DNA of 64,000 nucleotides from Hydrocarboniphaga effusa AP103 (lineage in GTDB: Bacteria > Pseudomonadota > Gammaproteobacteria > Nevskiales > Nevskiaceae): positions 806,001 to 870,000 of the forward strand of contig NZ_AKGD01000001.1 of NCBI RefSeq assembly GCF_000271305.1. The letters run 5' to 3'. Below, piece after piece: positions 36,180-44,847 of the stretch. The notes beneath the pieces are model-generated. The model was given only the letters and a program-made list of their open reading frames with translations. It had not been told where the DNA came from and did not search any database. A program made the translations under genes and the position numbers. How positions within the stretch are numbered: the first letter of the stretch is position 1; every line of letters begins with the position of its first letter.

Positions 36180-36772
36180 CAGGGCGTCCCGAGGGAAGCG
36201 GGCAGCAGGCCGAACACGCTGCCGATCGTCGAAGTGGCCAGACTCACGAAGACCTGCAGGCTGATCGAAATCAACAAGGCCACCAGCACCGCGAGCGGCA
36301 TCCGGAAGCCGGCCGCCTGGCGGTAGATGGAAGCGGTGACCATGAAGCTCCAGGTCAGCAGCAACAGCAGCGACAGCGCCAGCCCCGGCGGCAGCATCGT
36401 TTCCGGGTTGTTTACCAATTCGGGATTCTGCGCGATCTGCAGGATCTGCGGCTTGAGCTTGGCGGTCGGCAGGATCACCAGCGAGGATATCACCGAGCTG
36501 GTCGCCAGCAGGGCATGGAAGGTCTGGTCGTAGCGGTTCTCGACTTGGCGCAGGCGCAGCATCGTGCGCGTGGAGAACGAAAGCGCGAACACCGTGACGA
36601 CGGCGGCCACCACCGCCAGCGCCGGCGGCAGCGTGATCGAGGCGAGCAGGAAGTTGACCAGCACGGCCACCGGAACCAGTACCCGGCTCAGGCCGGGATC
36701 GAACGGAAAATCCTGCGGGCCAGCGCGAAACAGCAGGATGCGCAGGGTGGCACGGGCCACTTGAGTCAGCAT
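36179..36772 (-). CDS. Integral membrane protein of unknown function
   Basis: 197 residues from the ATG at 36772 (a TTG at 36787 is the alternative; neither has a good ribosome site). Four to five hydrophobic segments are visible, for example VLVPVAVLVNFLLASITL, PALAVVAAVVTVFALSF, LALSLLLLLTWSFMVTA and PLAVLVALLISISLQVF. It could belong to the Yip1-like group but the match is not firm. The stop and the mpl start share a base (TGATG), so the two are translationally coupled and may both concern the envelope. Confidence 0.65.
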   Translation of the reverse strand: MLTQVARATLRILLFRAGPQDFPFDPGLSRVLVPVAVLVNFLLASITLPPALAVVAAVVTVFALSFSTRTMLRLRQVENRYDQTFHALLATSSVISSLVILPTAKLKPQILQIAQNPELVNNPETMLPPGLALSLLLLLTWSFMVTASIYRQAAGFRMPLAVLVALLISISLQVFVSLATSTIGSVFGLLPASLGTP

Positions 36773-36866
36773 GCGATGGGAGGACAAGCGAAAAGGGCAG
36801 AGCCGCTATTCTAAGCGCTCCCGTCCTGGGACATCGGTCCCCTTACCCGGAGCGCCCCCGCAACTC

Positions 36867-37952
36867 ATGCTGATCGACACGCCTGCCGCCTACGCCGAGG
36901 CCCTGGCCTTTTTCGCCTCCAGCCCCTGGCTCGCGGTCGACACCGAGTTCGTGCGCGAGGAAACCTACTGGCCGCAGCTCTGCCTCGTGCAGGTCGGCGA
37001 CCCGCGGCGCCAGGTCGCTTTCGATGCGATCAAGCTGTCCGATCTCAAGCCGCTGCTCGCGCTGCTGCTGCGCGCGGACAGCATCAAGGTGTTTCATGCG
37101 GCAAGCCAGGATCTCGAAATCTTCGTGCACCTGAGCGGCAGCGCCCCGACCCCGCTGTTCGATACGCAGCTCGCCGCGAGCCTGCTCGGGATCGGCGACC
37201 AGCTCGGATACGCCGGGTTGGTCGAGAAGCGGCTGGGGCTGAAAATCGACAAATCGCTTTCGCGTACCAACTGGTCGCGTCGCCCGCTCAGCGGGGCCGA
37301 ACTCGCCTACGCCGAAGACGACGTACGCCATCTGGGCGAAATGTACCCGCCGCTGCGTGAGGAGCTGGCCCGGCGCGGCCGCCTCGAATGGCTCGAAGAG
37401 GATTGCGCTCGCCTCGCCAGGCCCGAGCGCTACCGCGTGCGTCCGGAAGACGCCTGGGACCGCCTCAAGGGCATCGGCCGGCTGCCCGCGCCGGGGCAGC
37501 ATGTCGCCGCCGCGCTCGCCGCCTGGCGCGAGAAGATCGCCGAGGCGCGCAACCGCCCGCGCAAATGGATACTCGCCGACGATGCGCTCTACAAGCTCGC
37601 CGAGCGCCAGCCCGACTCGCTCGCGCAGCTCACGGCGCTGCAGGTGCTGCCGCCGAAGACCCTCGAGCGCCACGGCAACGCACTGCTGCAGGTGGTCGCC
37701 GAATCGCGCGGCTCGACGGTGCCCGCGCTCGCCCTCGACGGGCTGCTCAGCGACGCACAGAAGTCGCTGATCCAGAAGCTCGCCAACCGCAATCGCGAGA
37801 TTGCCACCGAACTCGGCATTCCGCCTTCGCTGCTGGCGCCGCGCGCGGATATCGAGGCCGTCGCCCTGCAGGGGGCGTCGGCGCGGGTTCCGCTGCTCGA
37901 AGGCTGGCGCCGCCGGATCGCCGGCGAGGCGCTGCTGAAACTGTTGCCCTAG
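36867..37952 (+). CDS. rnd: Ribonuclease D
   Basis: 361 residues (E. coli 375). A 3'-5' exoribonuclease trimming tRNA and other stable RNA precursors. The DEDD exonuclease motifs are present: AVDTEFVRE (Asp, Glu), FHAASQDLEIF (Asp) and YAEDDVRHL (Tyr and Asp), followed by two HRDC-like helical domains (about residues 210-360). The ATG at 36867 is taken because upstream sequence overlaps the divergent membrane protein's promoter. It diverges from the membrane protein-mpl pair. Confidence 0.94.
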   Translation: MLIDTPAAYAEALAFFASSPWLAVDTEFVREETYWPQLCLVQVGDPRRQVAFDAIKLSDLKPLLALLLRADSIKVFHAASQDLEIFVHLSGSAPTPLFDTQLAASLLGIGDQLGYAGLVEKRLGLKIDKSLSRTNWSRRPLSGAELAYAEDDVRHLGEMYPPLREELARRGRLEWLEEDCARLARPERYRVRPEDAWDRLKGIGRLPAPGQHVAAALAAWREKIAEARNRPRKWILADDALYKLAERQPDSLAQLTALQVLPPKTLERHGNALLQVVAESRGSTVPALALDGLLSDAQKSLIQKLANRNREIATELGIPPSLLAPRADIEAVALQGASARVPLLEGWRRRIAGEALLKLLP

Positions 37953-37971
37953 CTTCGGTTCCGGCGCGCGC

Positions 37972-38004
37972 AAAAAAACAGCGCCCCGCTTGGACGGGGC
38001 GCTG
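37972..38004 (-). terminator. Terminator of adk
   Basis: CAGCGCCCCG (37979-37988) pairs with CGGGGCGCTG (37995-38004) around 6 bases. On the minus strand the stem is followed by seven T (37978-37972), so it terminates transcription coming from adk, not from rnd. Confidence 0.85.
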
Positions 38005-38056
38005 CCGGGTCGGTCTACGTAAGCCTCTCGCGCGACCAACGCCCGCGCGGCGACGA

Positions 38057-38620
38057 TCAGCTCAGGACTTTGAGGATCGAGGCGAAAATCGCATCGACGT
38101 CGCCGACGCCTTCGAGCGTGACGAGCTTGCCCTGCGCCGCGTAATAGTCGAGCAGCGGCTTGGTCTCCGCGTTGTAGACCTCGATGCGCTTGCGGATGAC
38201 CGGCTCGGTGTCGTCGACACGGCCTTCGATCTTGGCGCGCTCGAGCAGGCGGCGAACGATTTCCTCGTCCGGCACATGCAGATGGATGGCCTTGTCGATG
38301 GCCGGCTGGCCGAGCCGCTGGAGCATGCCCTCGAGCACGTCGGCCTGCGCCGCGTTGCGCGGAAAACCATCGAGGATGAAACCCTTGCGCGCATCGGCTT
38401 CGCCAAGACGTTCTTCGACGATGCCGATGACGATTTCGTTGGCGACCAGCTGGCCGGCTTCCATCGCGGCCTTGGCCTTCTTGCCGAGCTCGGTCCCGCC
38501 CTTCACGGCCGCGCGCAACGCATCGCCGGTGGAGATCTGCGGAATGCCGTAATGCGTGATCAGATTTTTGGCCTGCGTGCCCTTCCCCGAGCCGGGCGCA
38601 CCCAGCAGAACAATTCTCAT
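38057..38620 (-). CDS. adk: Adenylate kinase, short-LID form
   Basis: 187 residues. It interconverts AMP, ADP and ATP in the cytoplasm. GAPGSGKGTQAKNL is the P-loop, STGDALRAAV and FILDGFPRN the AMP-binding and DGFPR motifs, VIRKRIEVYN the C-terminal part. The LID insert is only a few residues (ERAKIEGRVDDTEP), so it is the short type rather than the 214-residue E. coli form. The minus-strand terminator at 37972-38004 follows it. It diverges from ppa. Confidence 0.96.
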   Translation of the reverse strand: MRIVLLGAPGSGKGTQAKNLITHYGIPQISTGDALRAAVKGGTELGKKAKAAMEAGQLVANEIVIGIVEERLGEADARKGFILDGFPRNAAQADVLEGMLQRLGQPAIDKAIHLHVPDEEIVRRLLERAKIEGRVDDTEPVIRKRIEVYNAETKPLLDYYAAQGKLVTLEGVGDVDAIFASILKVLS

Positions 38621-38847
38621 CGATTTGATTCCTACTTATGGAACAAGGTGTTGCAGCGTTGGCACAGGCGCCTGCGTAGGGCTACTTGTTGCGTGACCGC
38701 GCAGACAAACGGTAACGGCTCAAGGGCGCGGGCGTCAACGCGACCAATGGCGAGCATCGCGAAGTCTCACGTAAACTGCCGCCTCTTCGGCGTGCCGATT
38801 GCAGTGCGCCACCTCCATTCCACCCGCAAAACGAGGCAGTCCGAATC

Positions 38848-39378
38848 ATGGGTATCGAAGCGCTGGGCCCTGGCGAAAAAGCCCCCAACGAGTTCTACGT
38901 CGTCATTGAAATTCCGGCCTATGGCCCGCCGGTGAAGTATGAAGTCGACAAGGACACCGGCCTGCTGATGGTCGATCGTTTCATGAACGTGGCGATGTCG
39001 TATCCCGCCAACTACGGCTACGTGCCGAAGACGCTCGCCGGCGACGGCGACCCGGTCGACGTGCTCGTGCTGACCCCGCATCCGGTCGTCGCCGGCTCGA
39101 TCATCAAGTGCCGCGCGCTCTGCGTGCTGGACACCGAAGACGAAAAGGGAACCGACGCCAAGCTGCTCGCGGTCCCGGTCGACAAGGTCAGCAACAACGC
39201 CTACGACCACCTCAAGGATCTGGCCGACGTGCCCGAGCGCGTCAAGAACGAGATCCATCACTTCTACAGCTCCTACAAGGCGCTCGAGAAGGGCAAGTGG
39301 GTGAAGATCGCCGGCTGGCGCGATGCGGCCGCGGCTCGCGCCGAAATCGAAAACGGCATCAAGGCCTATAAAGGCTGA
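38848..39378 (+). CDS. ppa: Inorganic pyrophosphatase, family I
   Basis: 176 residues, essentially the E. coli length. It hydrolyses pyrophosphate to drive biosynthetic reactions. Family motifs: VIEIPAYGPPVKYEVDKDTG, NYGYVPKTLAGDGDPVDVLVLTP with the metal-binding Asp residues (GDGDPVDV) and FYSSYKALEKGKWVK. The start ATG at 38848 fits the conserved N-terminus. It is followed by a 22-bp-stem terminator. Confidence 0.97.
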   Translation: MGIEALGPGEKAPNEFYVVIEIPAYGPPVKYEVDKDTGLLMVDRFMNVAMSYPANYGYVPKTLAGDGDPVDVLVLTPHPVVAGSIIKCRALCVLDTEDEKGTDAKLLAVPVDKVSNNAYDHLKDLADVPERVKNEIHHFYSSYKALEKGKWVKIAGWRDAAAARAEIENGIKAYKG

Positions 39379-39403
39379 TTCGTTTCGAAAAAGCGTTATC
39401 GAA

Positions 39404-39450
39404 GTGCAAAAAGATTAAGGGCCGCAATGCGGCCCTTAATCTTTTTGCAC
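39404..39450. terminator. Bidirectional terminator with 22-bp perfect stem
   Basis: Bases 39404-39425 pair perfectly with 39429-39450 around the loop AAT. The GC core GGGCCGC is flanked by AAAAAGATTAA on one side and its complement on the other, giving T-runs on both strands. It closes ppa from the left. Confidence 0.9.
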
Positions 39451-39490
39451 GGATGCTTCACTGAATGCTGCAATGCGACAAACTCGAGCG

Positions 39491-39523
39491 ATAAAAAAAG
39501 ACCCCGGCATCGCCGGGGTCTTT
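39491..39523 (-). terminator. Terminator of the cold-shock gene
   Basis: AAAGACCCCGGC (39497-39508) pairs with GCCGGGGTCTTT (39512-39523) around ATC; on the minus strand it is followed by a run of T (complement of 39493-39499). It lies 18 bases after the cold-shock stop codon. Confidence 0.88.
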
Positions 39524-39541
39524 AATGACAAATTCTTAGCC

Positions 39542-39754
39542 TTAGAGCGGACGAATCTGCGAGGCCTGCATGCCCTTGGGGCCACGCTTGGAGACGTACT
39601 CCACGCGCTGACCTTCCTTGAGGGTCTTGAATCCAGTGCCCTGGATTTCCTTGAAGTGGGCGAAGAGGTCTTCACCGCCATTGGCCGGGGTGATGAAACC
39701 GAAGCCCTTGGCATCGTTGAACCACTTCACGGTGCCCGTTTCCACATTGCTCAT
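39542..39754 (-). CDS. CspA-family cold-shock protein
   Basis: 70 residues, one OB-fold cold-shock domain. It binds single-stranded RNA and DNA and melts RNA structure. [18 protein letters not shown] contains RNP1 (KGFGFI) and GEDLFAHF is RNP2, where Ala replaces the usual Val/Ile before His. A good AAAGGA site precedes the ATG. A long A/T-rich leader lies upstream, as is usual for cspA-type mRNAs. Confidence 0.95.
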   Translation of the reverse strand: MSNVETGTVKWFNDAKGFGFITPANGGEDLFAHFKEIQGTGFKTLKEGQRVEYVSKRGPKGMQASQIRPL

Positions 39755-40073
39755 GCGACGTTCCTTTAAAGCAGAAAACTAGTAGATCGAAAAAACCACA
39801 CTTGCAATCTGTTCAAGGAACCACCGCAGACTTTGCGAAACGATGCTTCGAGTAAGTGAAGCAGGTAAAGCGAGACCGAGGAAAGCTTTGCTTGATCGAC
39901 TGCGTCCAGGACTCTACATAAAAAAAATGGGGCTGTCTAACGGCTAAGCTGGCCGCCAGATCAAAAATCAAGTGGCCAATCGAAGGCCCATCGGAAAACC
40001 GAGAAATCTTTCTTTCCAGACTTCGATTCCGGCTCTGCACGAACACCTAATTCTTGTCATTTGGAGCGCTGCC
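39755..40073. other. Divergent intergenic region with cold-shock leader
   Basis: 319 bases, A/T-rich compared with the surrounding genes, between the cold-shock gene (minus) and a saccharopine dehydrogenase-like gene (plus). The minus-strand side probably is a long 5' untranslated leader of the cold-shock mRNA. A TTGGAG ribosome site for the plus-strand gene lies at 40061-40066. I see no protein gene here. Confidence 0.5.
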
Positions 40074-41123
40074 ATGAAGTGGATGATTTACGGGGCCAAT
40101 GGCTACACCGGCGAGCTGATCGCACGCGAAGCCAGAAAGCGCGGCCATCAGCCGGTGCTCGCCGGCCGTTCGGCACCGAAGGTCGAAAGCCTGGGCCGCG
40201 AGCTCGGATTGGAAGCACGCGCCTTCGCTCTCGACGACACGGCCGCCCTGCTGCGCGGACTCGACGGCATCGCCCTGGTGCTGCATTGCGCGGGTCCGTT
40301 CTCGGCCACGGCCAAGCCGATGATCGATGCCTGCATCCGGGCCGGCGTGCATTACCTCGACATCACCGGCGAAATCGCGGTGTTCGAATACGCCCAGGCG
40401 CAGTCCGAAGCAGCACGCAAGGCCGGTGTGGTGATCTGCCCGGGCGTCGGCTTCGACGTGATTCCGACCGACTGCGTCGCCGCCGCGCTCAAGTCCGCGC
40501 TGCCCGACGCGACGCATCTGGCGCTGGGCTTCGATTCGCGCTCGGGTTTCTCGCCGGGCACGGCCAAGACTTCGGTCGAAGGCCTCGCCCAGGGCGGCAA
40601 GGTGCGGCGCGACGGACGCATCGTGCAGGTGCCGCTGGCCTACAGCGTGCGCCGCATCGACTTCGGCGATGGCGAGAAGCTCGCGATGACGATTCCATGG
40701 GGCGACGTCTCGACGGCCTGGTACACGACCGGCATTCCGAACATCGAGGTCTACCTGCCCGGCTCACCGAGCATGATCGCCAACGCCAGGCGGGCGAACG
40801 GGTTCCGCTGGCTGATCGGCCTGGCGCCGGTGCAGCGCTTCATCAAGCGCCGGATCGAGAAGACCGTCAAAGGTCCGGACGAAATGCTGCGCGAGAAATT
40901 GCCGACCCATGTCTGGGGCGAGGCACGCAACTCGCGCGGAACGGTGCGCACCGCGCGCATCAAGACCAGCAATGGCTACAGCCTGACGATCACGGGCTCG
41001 CTCGCGGTGGTCGAGCACCTGCTGCAGAACGAGAAACCCGGCGGAACCTATACGCCTTCGCGCCTGGTCGATGCCGAACTCGTCACACGCCTGCCGGGTT
41101 CGGGGGCGATCAGCATCGAATAA
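40074..41123 (+). CDS. Saccharopine dehydrogenase-like NAD(P)-binding oxidoreductase
   Basis: 349 residues. MKWMIYGANGYTGELIAREARKRG is a Rossmann dinucleotide motif, followed by LAGRSAPKVESLGRELG, VLHCAGPFSATAKPMIDACIRAGVHYLDITGE and GFDVIPTDCVAAALK. This layout is the saccharopine dehydrogenase/trans-acting enoyl reductase family; mycobacterial members reduce enoyl-polyketides. The substrate here is unknown. A second member of the family is at 51521-52759. A TTGGAG site supports the start. Confidence 0.85.
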   Translation: MKWMIYGANGYTGELIAREARKRGHQPVLAGRSAPKVESLGRELGLEARAFALDDTAALLRGLDGIALVLHCAGPFSATAKPMIDACIRAGVHYLDITGEIAVFEYAQAQSEAARKAGVVICPGVGFDVIPTDCVAAALKSALPDATHLALGFDSRSGFSPGTAKTSVEGLAQGGKVRRDGRIVQVPLAYSVRRIDFGDGEKLAMTIPWGDVSTAWYTTGIPNIEVYLPGSPSMIANARRANGFRWLIGLAPVQRFIKRRIEKTVKGPDEMLREKLPTHVWGEARNSRGTVRTARIKTSNGYSLTITGSLAVVEHLLQNEKPGGTYTPSRLVDAELVTRLPGSGAISIE

Positions 41124-41143
41124 AGCTTCGTTCCCGCGCAAAC

Positions 41144-41180
41144 GAAAAGCCCCGCACTCACTCCGAGTGCGGGGCTTTTC
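41144..41180. terminator. Bidirectional terminator with 16-bp perfect stem
   Basis: Bases 41144-41159 pair perfectly with 41165-41180 around a 5-base loop, with AAAA before and TTTT within the outer stem. It lies between the plus-strand oxidoreductase gene and the minus-strand azurin gene and should act on both. Confidence 0.88.
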
Positions 41181-41196
41181 TGCAACCGGGATGCGC

Positions 41197-41649
41197 TTAC
41201 TTCACGAGCTTCAGCGAGCCCTTCATCATCATCGCGTGGCCCGGGAACGAGCAGAAGAAGTTGTATTCCGGAGCGGTCAGCTTGGCCACGTCGAAGCTCA
41301 CCGTATCCGACTCCCCGCCGCCGATGACCTTGGTGTGCGCGACGACGCGCGCATCATCGACCTTCAAAAAGTTGGTTTCGAGCGAAGCGCCCATGCCGTC
41401 ACGCGCCACCGGGCCGTAATCGGCCGGCGTGGTCAGCACCCAGTTGTGGCCCATCGCGTTCCTGGGCAGCTTGCCCGTGTGCTTGAGCGTGAGCTTGAAC
41501 TGCTTGCACGAGGCCGGCACTTCGATGCTGCTCTTGCTGAACTGCATCTGGTCGTTGGCCTCGATCTCGGTGGCGCAATCGGCCGCGAAAGCCGGCATCG
41601 CCACGCCAGCCAGAGCCAGCACCGCCAGAGGTTTCCAAAGTTGCATCAT
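41197..41649 (-). CDS. azu: Azurin
   Basis: 150 residues with a signal peptide cleaved after AFA (about residue 22), so a periplasmic blue copper protein that shuttles single electrons. Copper ligands are His68 in GHNW, Cys133, His138 and Met142 in CSFPGHAMM, with the classical Cys+5 His and +9 Met spacing. Cys25 and Cys48 form the usual disulfide. Known partners are cytochromes c and nitrite reductase, not present in the window. Length and ligands are intact. Confidence 0.97.
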   Translation of the reverse strand: MMQLWKPLAVLALAGVAMPAFAADCATEIEANDQMQFSKSSIEVPASCKQFKLTLKHTGKLPRNAMGHNWVLTTPADYGPVARDGMGASLETNFLKVDDARVVAHTKVIGGGESDTVSFDVAKLTAPEYNFFCSFPGHAMMMKGSLKLVK

Positions 41650-41864
41650 CCTGCTCCTTCAAGTGTGCGGAACGCTCTTGCCTGTGGCTTCGAGTGCCGG
41701 CACCGAAGCGCCAGCCGACGAAAGCGGCGATGGGTTGCGAGTTTCCTTAAATGGAGGCGCGATCGTAGTGGATTCTCCAGCCGGCTCTCGTCGGATTAGC
41801 CGAAAGTAGAAGATCGGGCTCAACCTCCCGCGAGGCGGGCGACCAATCAACGGACCGCAACGTT

Positions 41865-42245
41865 TTATTTCTGAATGAACTCGATCTTGTAGCCGTCCGG
41901 ATCCTCGACGAAGGCGATCACGGTGCTGCCGTGCTTCATCGGCCCGGCTTCGCGCACAACCTTGCAGCCCTTGGCGCGCACGGCTTCGCAGGCGGCGTAG
42001 GCATCGTCGACTTCCAGGGCGATGTGGCCGTAGGCGGTGCCGAGCTCGTAGCGCTCGACGCCATAGTTGTAGGTGAGCTCGATCGCAGAGGCTACGCTTT
42101 CGTCTTCGTAGCCGACGAAGGCGAGCGTGAACTTGCCATCCGGAAAATCATTCTGGCGCAGCAAGCGCATGCCGAGCACGCTGGTGTAGAAATCGATGGA
42201 GCGCTGCATGTCGCCGACTCGCAGCATGGTGTGAAGAATGCGCAT
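41865..42245 (-). CDS. gloA: Lactoylglutathione lyase (glyoxalase I)
   Basis: 126 residues. It converts the hemithioacetal of methylglyoxal and glutathione to S-lactoylglutathione in the cytoplasm. Metal ligands His5, Glu56, His74 and Glu122 are at exactly the E. coli GlxI positions, which suggests a nickel/cobalt enzyme. The start at 42245 ([13 protein letters not shown]) is the conserved N-terminus; the frame continues upstream only as an unrelated Arg-rich stretch. Confidence 0.96.
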   Translation of the reverse strand: MRILHTMLRVGDMQRSIDFYTSVLGMRLLRQNDFPDGKFTLAFVGYEDESVASAIELTYNYGVERYELGTAYGHIALEVDDAYAACEAVRAKGCKVVREAGPMKHGSTVIAFVEDPDGYKIEFIQK

Positions 42246-42328
42246 GGAAGTGTCCTGTCTGGTGAGCCTGGATGGGAGCGGCATTATCGCCGCATCGCAT
42301 CGATGGTGCGCATGGCCCGGCGCCGCGC

Positions 42329-42763
42329 TCAGAGCGCGACGAGCGAGCGCGCGACCTCGGCGATGAGCCCCCTGGATTCGAGTTCGCTCACGGCCGCTTC
42401 GACGTCGCGATAGCGTCCCGAGAGCATCACCGCATCGCCCTGCGTCTGCGCGATCACCTCCGCCAGCTGCGGCAGCGGGCCACACATCCGCCCGACCGCG
42501 ATGGCGCGCAGCTCGGGCGAATCGGTGCGCAGCACGCGCACGCTTTGCACGTGATGCAGGCGCGTGAGCACCTGCTGCACGAGCTTCTGCTGGCGCTCGG
42601 TGCCGTCGAACGACACCAGGATGCGCGAAGGCTTGCGCCCGGTGTCGGCGAGCAGGCTGTGCATCGACAGTCCGCGATGCGCGAACACCGCGGCGATCGC
42701 ATGCATCACGCCCGCACGATCGTCCGCTTCGAGCACGTAGACGACGAGAGTGGACGCGCTCAT
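42329..42763 (-). CDS. ACT-domain regulatory protein
   Basis: 144 residues. The N-terminal 75 residues follow the ACT pattern ([34 protein letters not shown], then ILVSFDG and [10 protein letters not shown]), closest in flavour to acetolactate synthase small subunits; the rest is a helical C-terminal part. ACT domains bind amino acids and regulate enzymes. Its ATG overlaps the end of the malate/lactate dehydrogenase gene by 4 bases, so it is coupled to that enzyme; the ilv operon, which lacks a small subunit, is 2 kb upstream on the same strand. Which partner it serves is open. Confidence 0.7.
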   Translation of the reverse strand: MSASTLVVYVLEADDRAGVMHAIAAVFAHRGLSMHSLLADTGRKPSRILVSFDGTERQQKLVQQVLTRLHHVQSVRVLRTDSPELRAIAVGRMCGPLPQLAEVIAQTQGDAVMLSGRYRDVEAAVSELESRGLIAEVARSLVAL

Positions 42764-43833
42764 GAAAGCCCCCAGCTCGTCAGACGATCGCGAATGACCT
42801 GCGACGCCGCGAGCAGGCAGTCGCGCTCTTCGCCGTCGATCTCACCCTCGCCGAGATCGATCACGCGCGACCAGCCGCGCAATCCGCAGATCACCGGCAC
42901 CCCGAGCACGCCGGCCGGCCCGAACCAGTCGCTCGCCGCCAGTTTCACCTGCGCCGGAATCACGCTCTGTCCGCCGCTCAGGATCTGCTCGACCATTTCG
43001 GCGGTGATCGCAGCGGTCGACTGCGCGGTCTTGGCGCCCGAGATATGCGTGATCAGCGGCAGCAGCACCGCGCGCAGATCGGGCGGCTGCGACTCGGCGT
43101 GGCGAAACGCCTGCTCGACTTCGTTGCTGCGCACGAGCTGCGCGAGCACGGCTTTCTCGGTCATCACGCTCGCCGCGAAATCCCCCGGATGCCGATCGCC
43201 GCGCAGCTTGCGCAGGGCGGCGGCGTTTTCGGCCTCGTCGAAACCGTAGATCCAGAAGCGCGACAGTATCGGCACCAGCGCATCGCCGTGCTCGCCGAGC
43301 ATGTAGCCGTGCACACGCTGCCGGCGCACGCCGAAGTCGGTCGCGATCTCGCGACGCAGTCGCATGCTGTCCTGATACGCCCCCATGCCGAACACGCGGC
43401 GCGGATCGAGATGGCGCGAAAACACTTCGACGCCGAGCTCGACCGGGTTGGTGACGATGATCACGAGCTCCTCGCCATGCCCGTGCCGGGCCAGCGAACT
43501 CGCGTACGACTCGAAGACCTCGCGATTGGCCAGCGCCAGATCGTGGCGGCTGATCATCTGCGTGCTCGAAGTCGGCGCCGTGCGGCCTGCGCAGAACAGG
43601 ATCAGGTCGGCGGCGACGTCCTCGGGCGACAGCGCCACGTCGATCTCGGGCGTGATTTCGGCGAAGGCGTCGTGCAGATCGGCTCGCAGCCCGTGAAGGG
43701 CACTGGCGCTGCCGCCCTCGCGCCGGCCGACGAGCTGCAGTCGCTGGCGCGGGGTCAGCAGCTGCCGCGAGATGATCTGGACCGCGAGTGCCCGGCCGAC
43801 ATCGCCGTTGGCCCCGATGATGGCGATGTCCAT
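42760..43833 (-). CDS. Malate/lactate dehydrogenase-family protein
   Basis: 357 residues. [16 protein letters not shown] is the NAD-binding start, [30 protein letters not shown] is the substrate-loop region, [16 protein letters not shown] and [16 protein letters not shown] (catalytic His) are the later lactate/malate dehydrogenase motifs. The substrate loop does not match canonical malate or lactate forms, so the 2-hydroxyacid is uncertain. It is longer than usual (about 310) because of a C-terminal extension. The 3' end overlaps the ACT gene by 4 bases. Confidence 0.83.
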   Translation of the reverse strand: MDIAIIGANGDVGRALAVQIISRQLLTPRQRLQLVGRREGGSASALHGLRADLHDAFAEITPEIDVALSPEDVAADLILFCAGRTAPTSSTQMISRHDLALANREVFESYASSLARHGHGEELVIIVTNPVELGVEVFSRHLDPRRVFGMGAYQDSMRLRREIATDFGVRRQRVHGYMLGEHGDALVPILSRFWIYGFDEAENAAALRKLRGDRHPGDFAASVMTEKAVLAQLVRSNEVEQAFRHAESQPPDLRAVLLPLITHISGAKTAQSTAAITAEMVEQILSGGQSVIPAQVKLAASDWFGPAGVLGVPVICGLRGWSRVIDLGEGEIDGEERDCLLAASQVIRDRLTSWGLS

Positions 43834-44030
43834 CCTGCTACCGGCTCCTCCAATAGGTCTCAAGCATTCATGAGCGCACTTCGCCACAAACCAGCGCAAC
43901 CCACCACAAGATGGCGATGCAGACACCAATTCGTGCCAATTAGAATCGTAAGTAGCTGATTCAGAAGCATCAGCATATTGGAACAGCGCTTGCCATCGCA
44001 TGAGGAACAATCCCTACAGGAGTCCTCACG

Positions 44031-44768
44031 ATGCGCAGCATCCTCGCCCTCACCCTCTCCACCCTGCTTTCGGCGACCAGCTGCGCGGCGATGGCCCGCG
44101 AGCACACCCAGGTCTGCGATTACAAGCTGCATTACGACGTCCGGAGCGATGCCGACGGTCTGAGCCTGCTGGAATCCAACCAGGAACGCGTGCGCATCGA
44201 GCCCGGGCGGCTTCGGGTCGACGGCGAGTCGGTTTCGCTCACGCCGAGTGAACAGCGACGACTGCAGCATTACGCACGCGACCTGCGTCGCTTCACGCAG
44301 GAAGCCACGAGCGTGGCGCTCGAAGGCGTGCAGATCGGACTCGAAGGCGCGACCCTCGCGGTGACCACGCTGACCGGCAAGCCGCTGGCCGCCGACACCC
44401 GGGCGCGCATGCAGGATCTGCAGCGACGCTTCGCCGAGCGCTTCGACGGCCGACTGCTCTCGGCCGATTCGTTCGGCCCCGATTTCGATCGCGAGATCGA
44501 CGCCTCGGTGGACGAACTCGTCGACGAGCTCGCCGAGCAGGCGCTCGGCGGCGCCGGCAGCATGCTGTCGCTCGCGCTGTTCGCACCGTCCAGGCTCGAA
44601 GCGCGCGCCGCGCAGGTCGAACAGCAGGTCACGCAGCAGATCCAGGTCCGCGCCGATGTCCTCGAACGCCGCGCAGAAGGCCTCTGCAAACAGGTGCAGA
44701 CGCTCGACGGACTCGAAAATTCACTCGGCCGCTTCGACCTCTTCAGTATCGACGGGCCGTCGATCTGA
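44031..44768 (+). CDS. DUF2884 (YggN-like) periplasmic protein
   Basis: 245 residues with a signal peptide (LALTLSTLLSATSCAAMA). The mature part starts with CDYKLHYDVRSDADGL and continues as RIEPGRLRVDGESVSLTPSEQRRLQHYARDLR, the YggN/DUF2884 pattern; the middle is a long amphipathic helical region and the C-terminus has a second Cys near GLCKQVQTLD. Function unknown. A CAGGAG site precedes the ATG. Confidence 0.8.
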   Translation: MRSILALTLSTLLSATSCAAMAREHTQVCDYKLHYDVRSDADGLSLLESNQERVRIEPGRLRVDGESVSLTPSEQRRLQHYARDLRRFTQEATSVALEGVQIGLEGATLAVTTLTGKPLAADTRARMQDLQRRFAERFDGRLLSADSFGPDFDREIDASVDELVDELAEQALGGAGSMLSLALFAPSRLEARAAQVEQQVTQQIQVRADVLERRAEGLCKQVQTLDGLENSLGRFDLFSIDGPSI

Positions 44769-44847
44769 GCCGAACCTGCGCCGGCAGGCCTTGCAGGTGA
44801 TGCGATCCACCGGGAGCGATCCGAGCCCGCGCTTTTTCAGGCGCACA

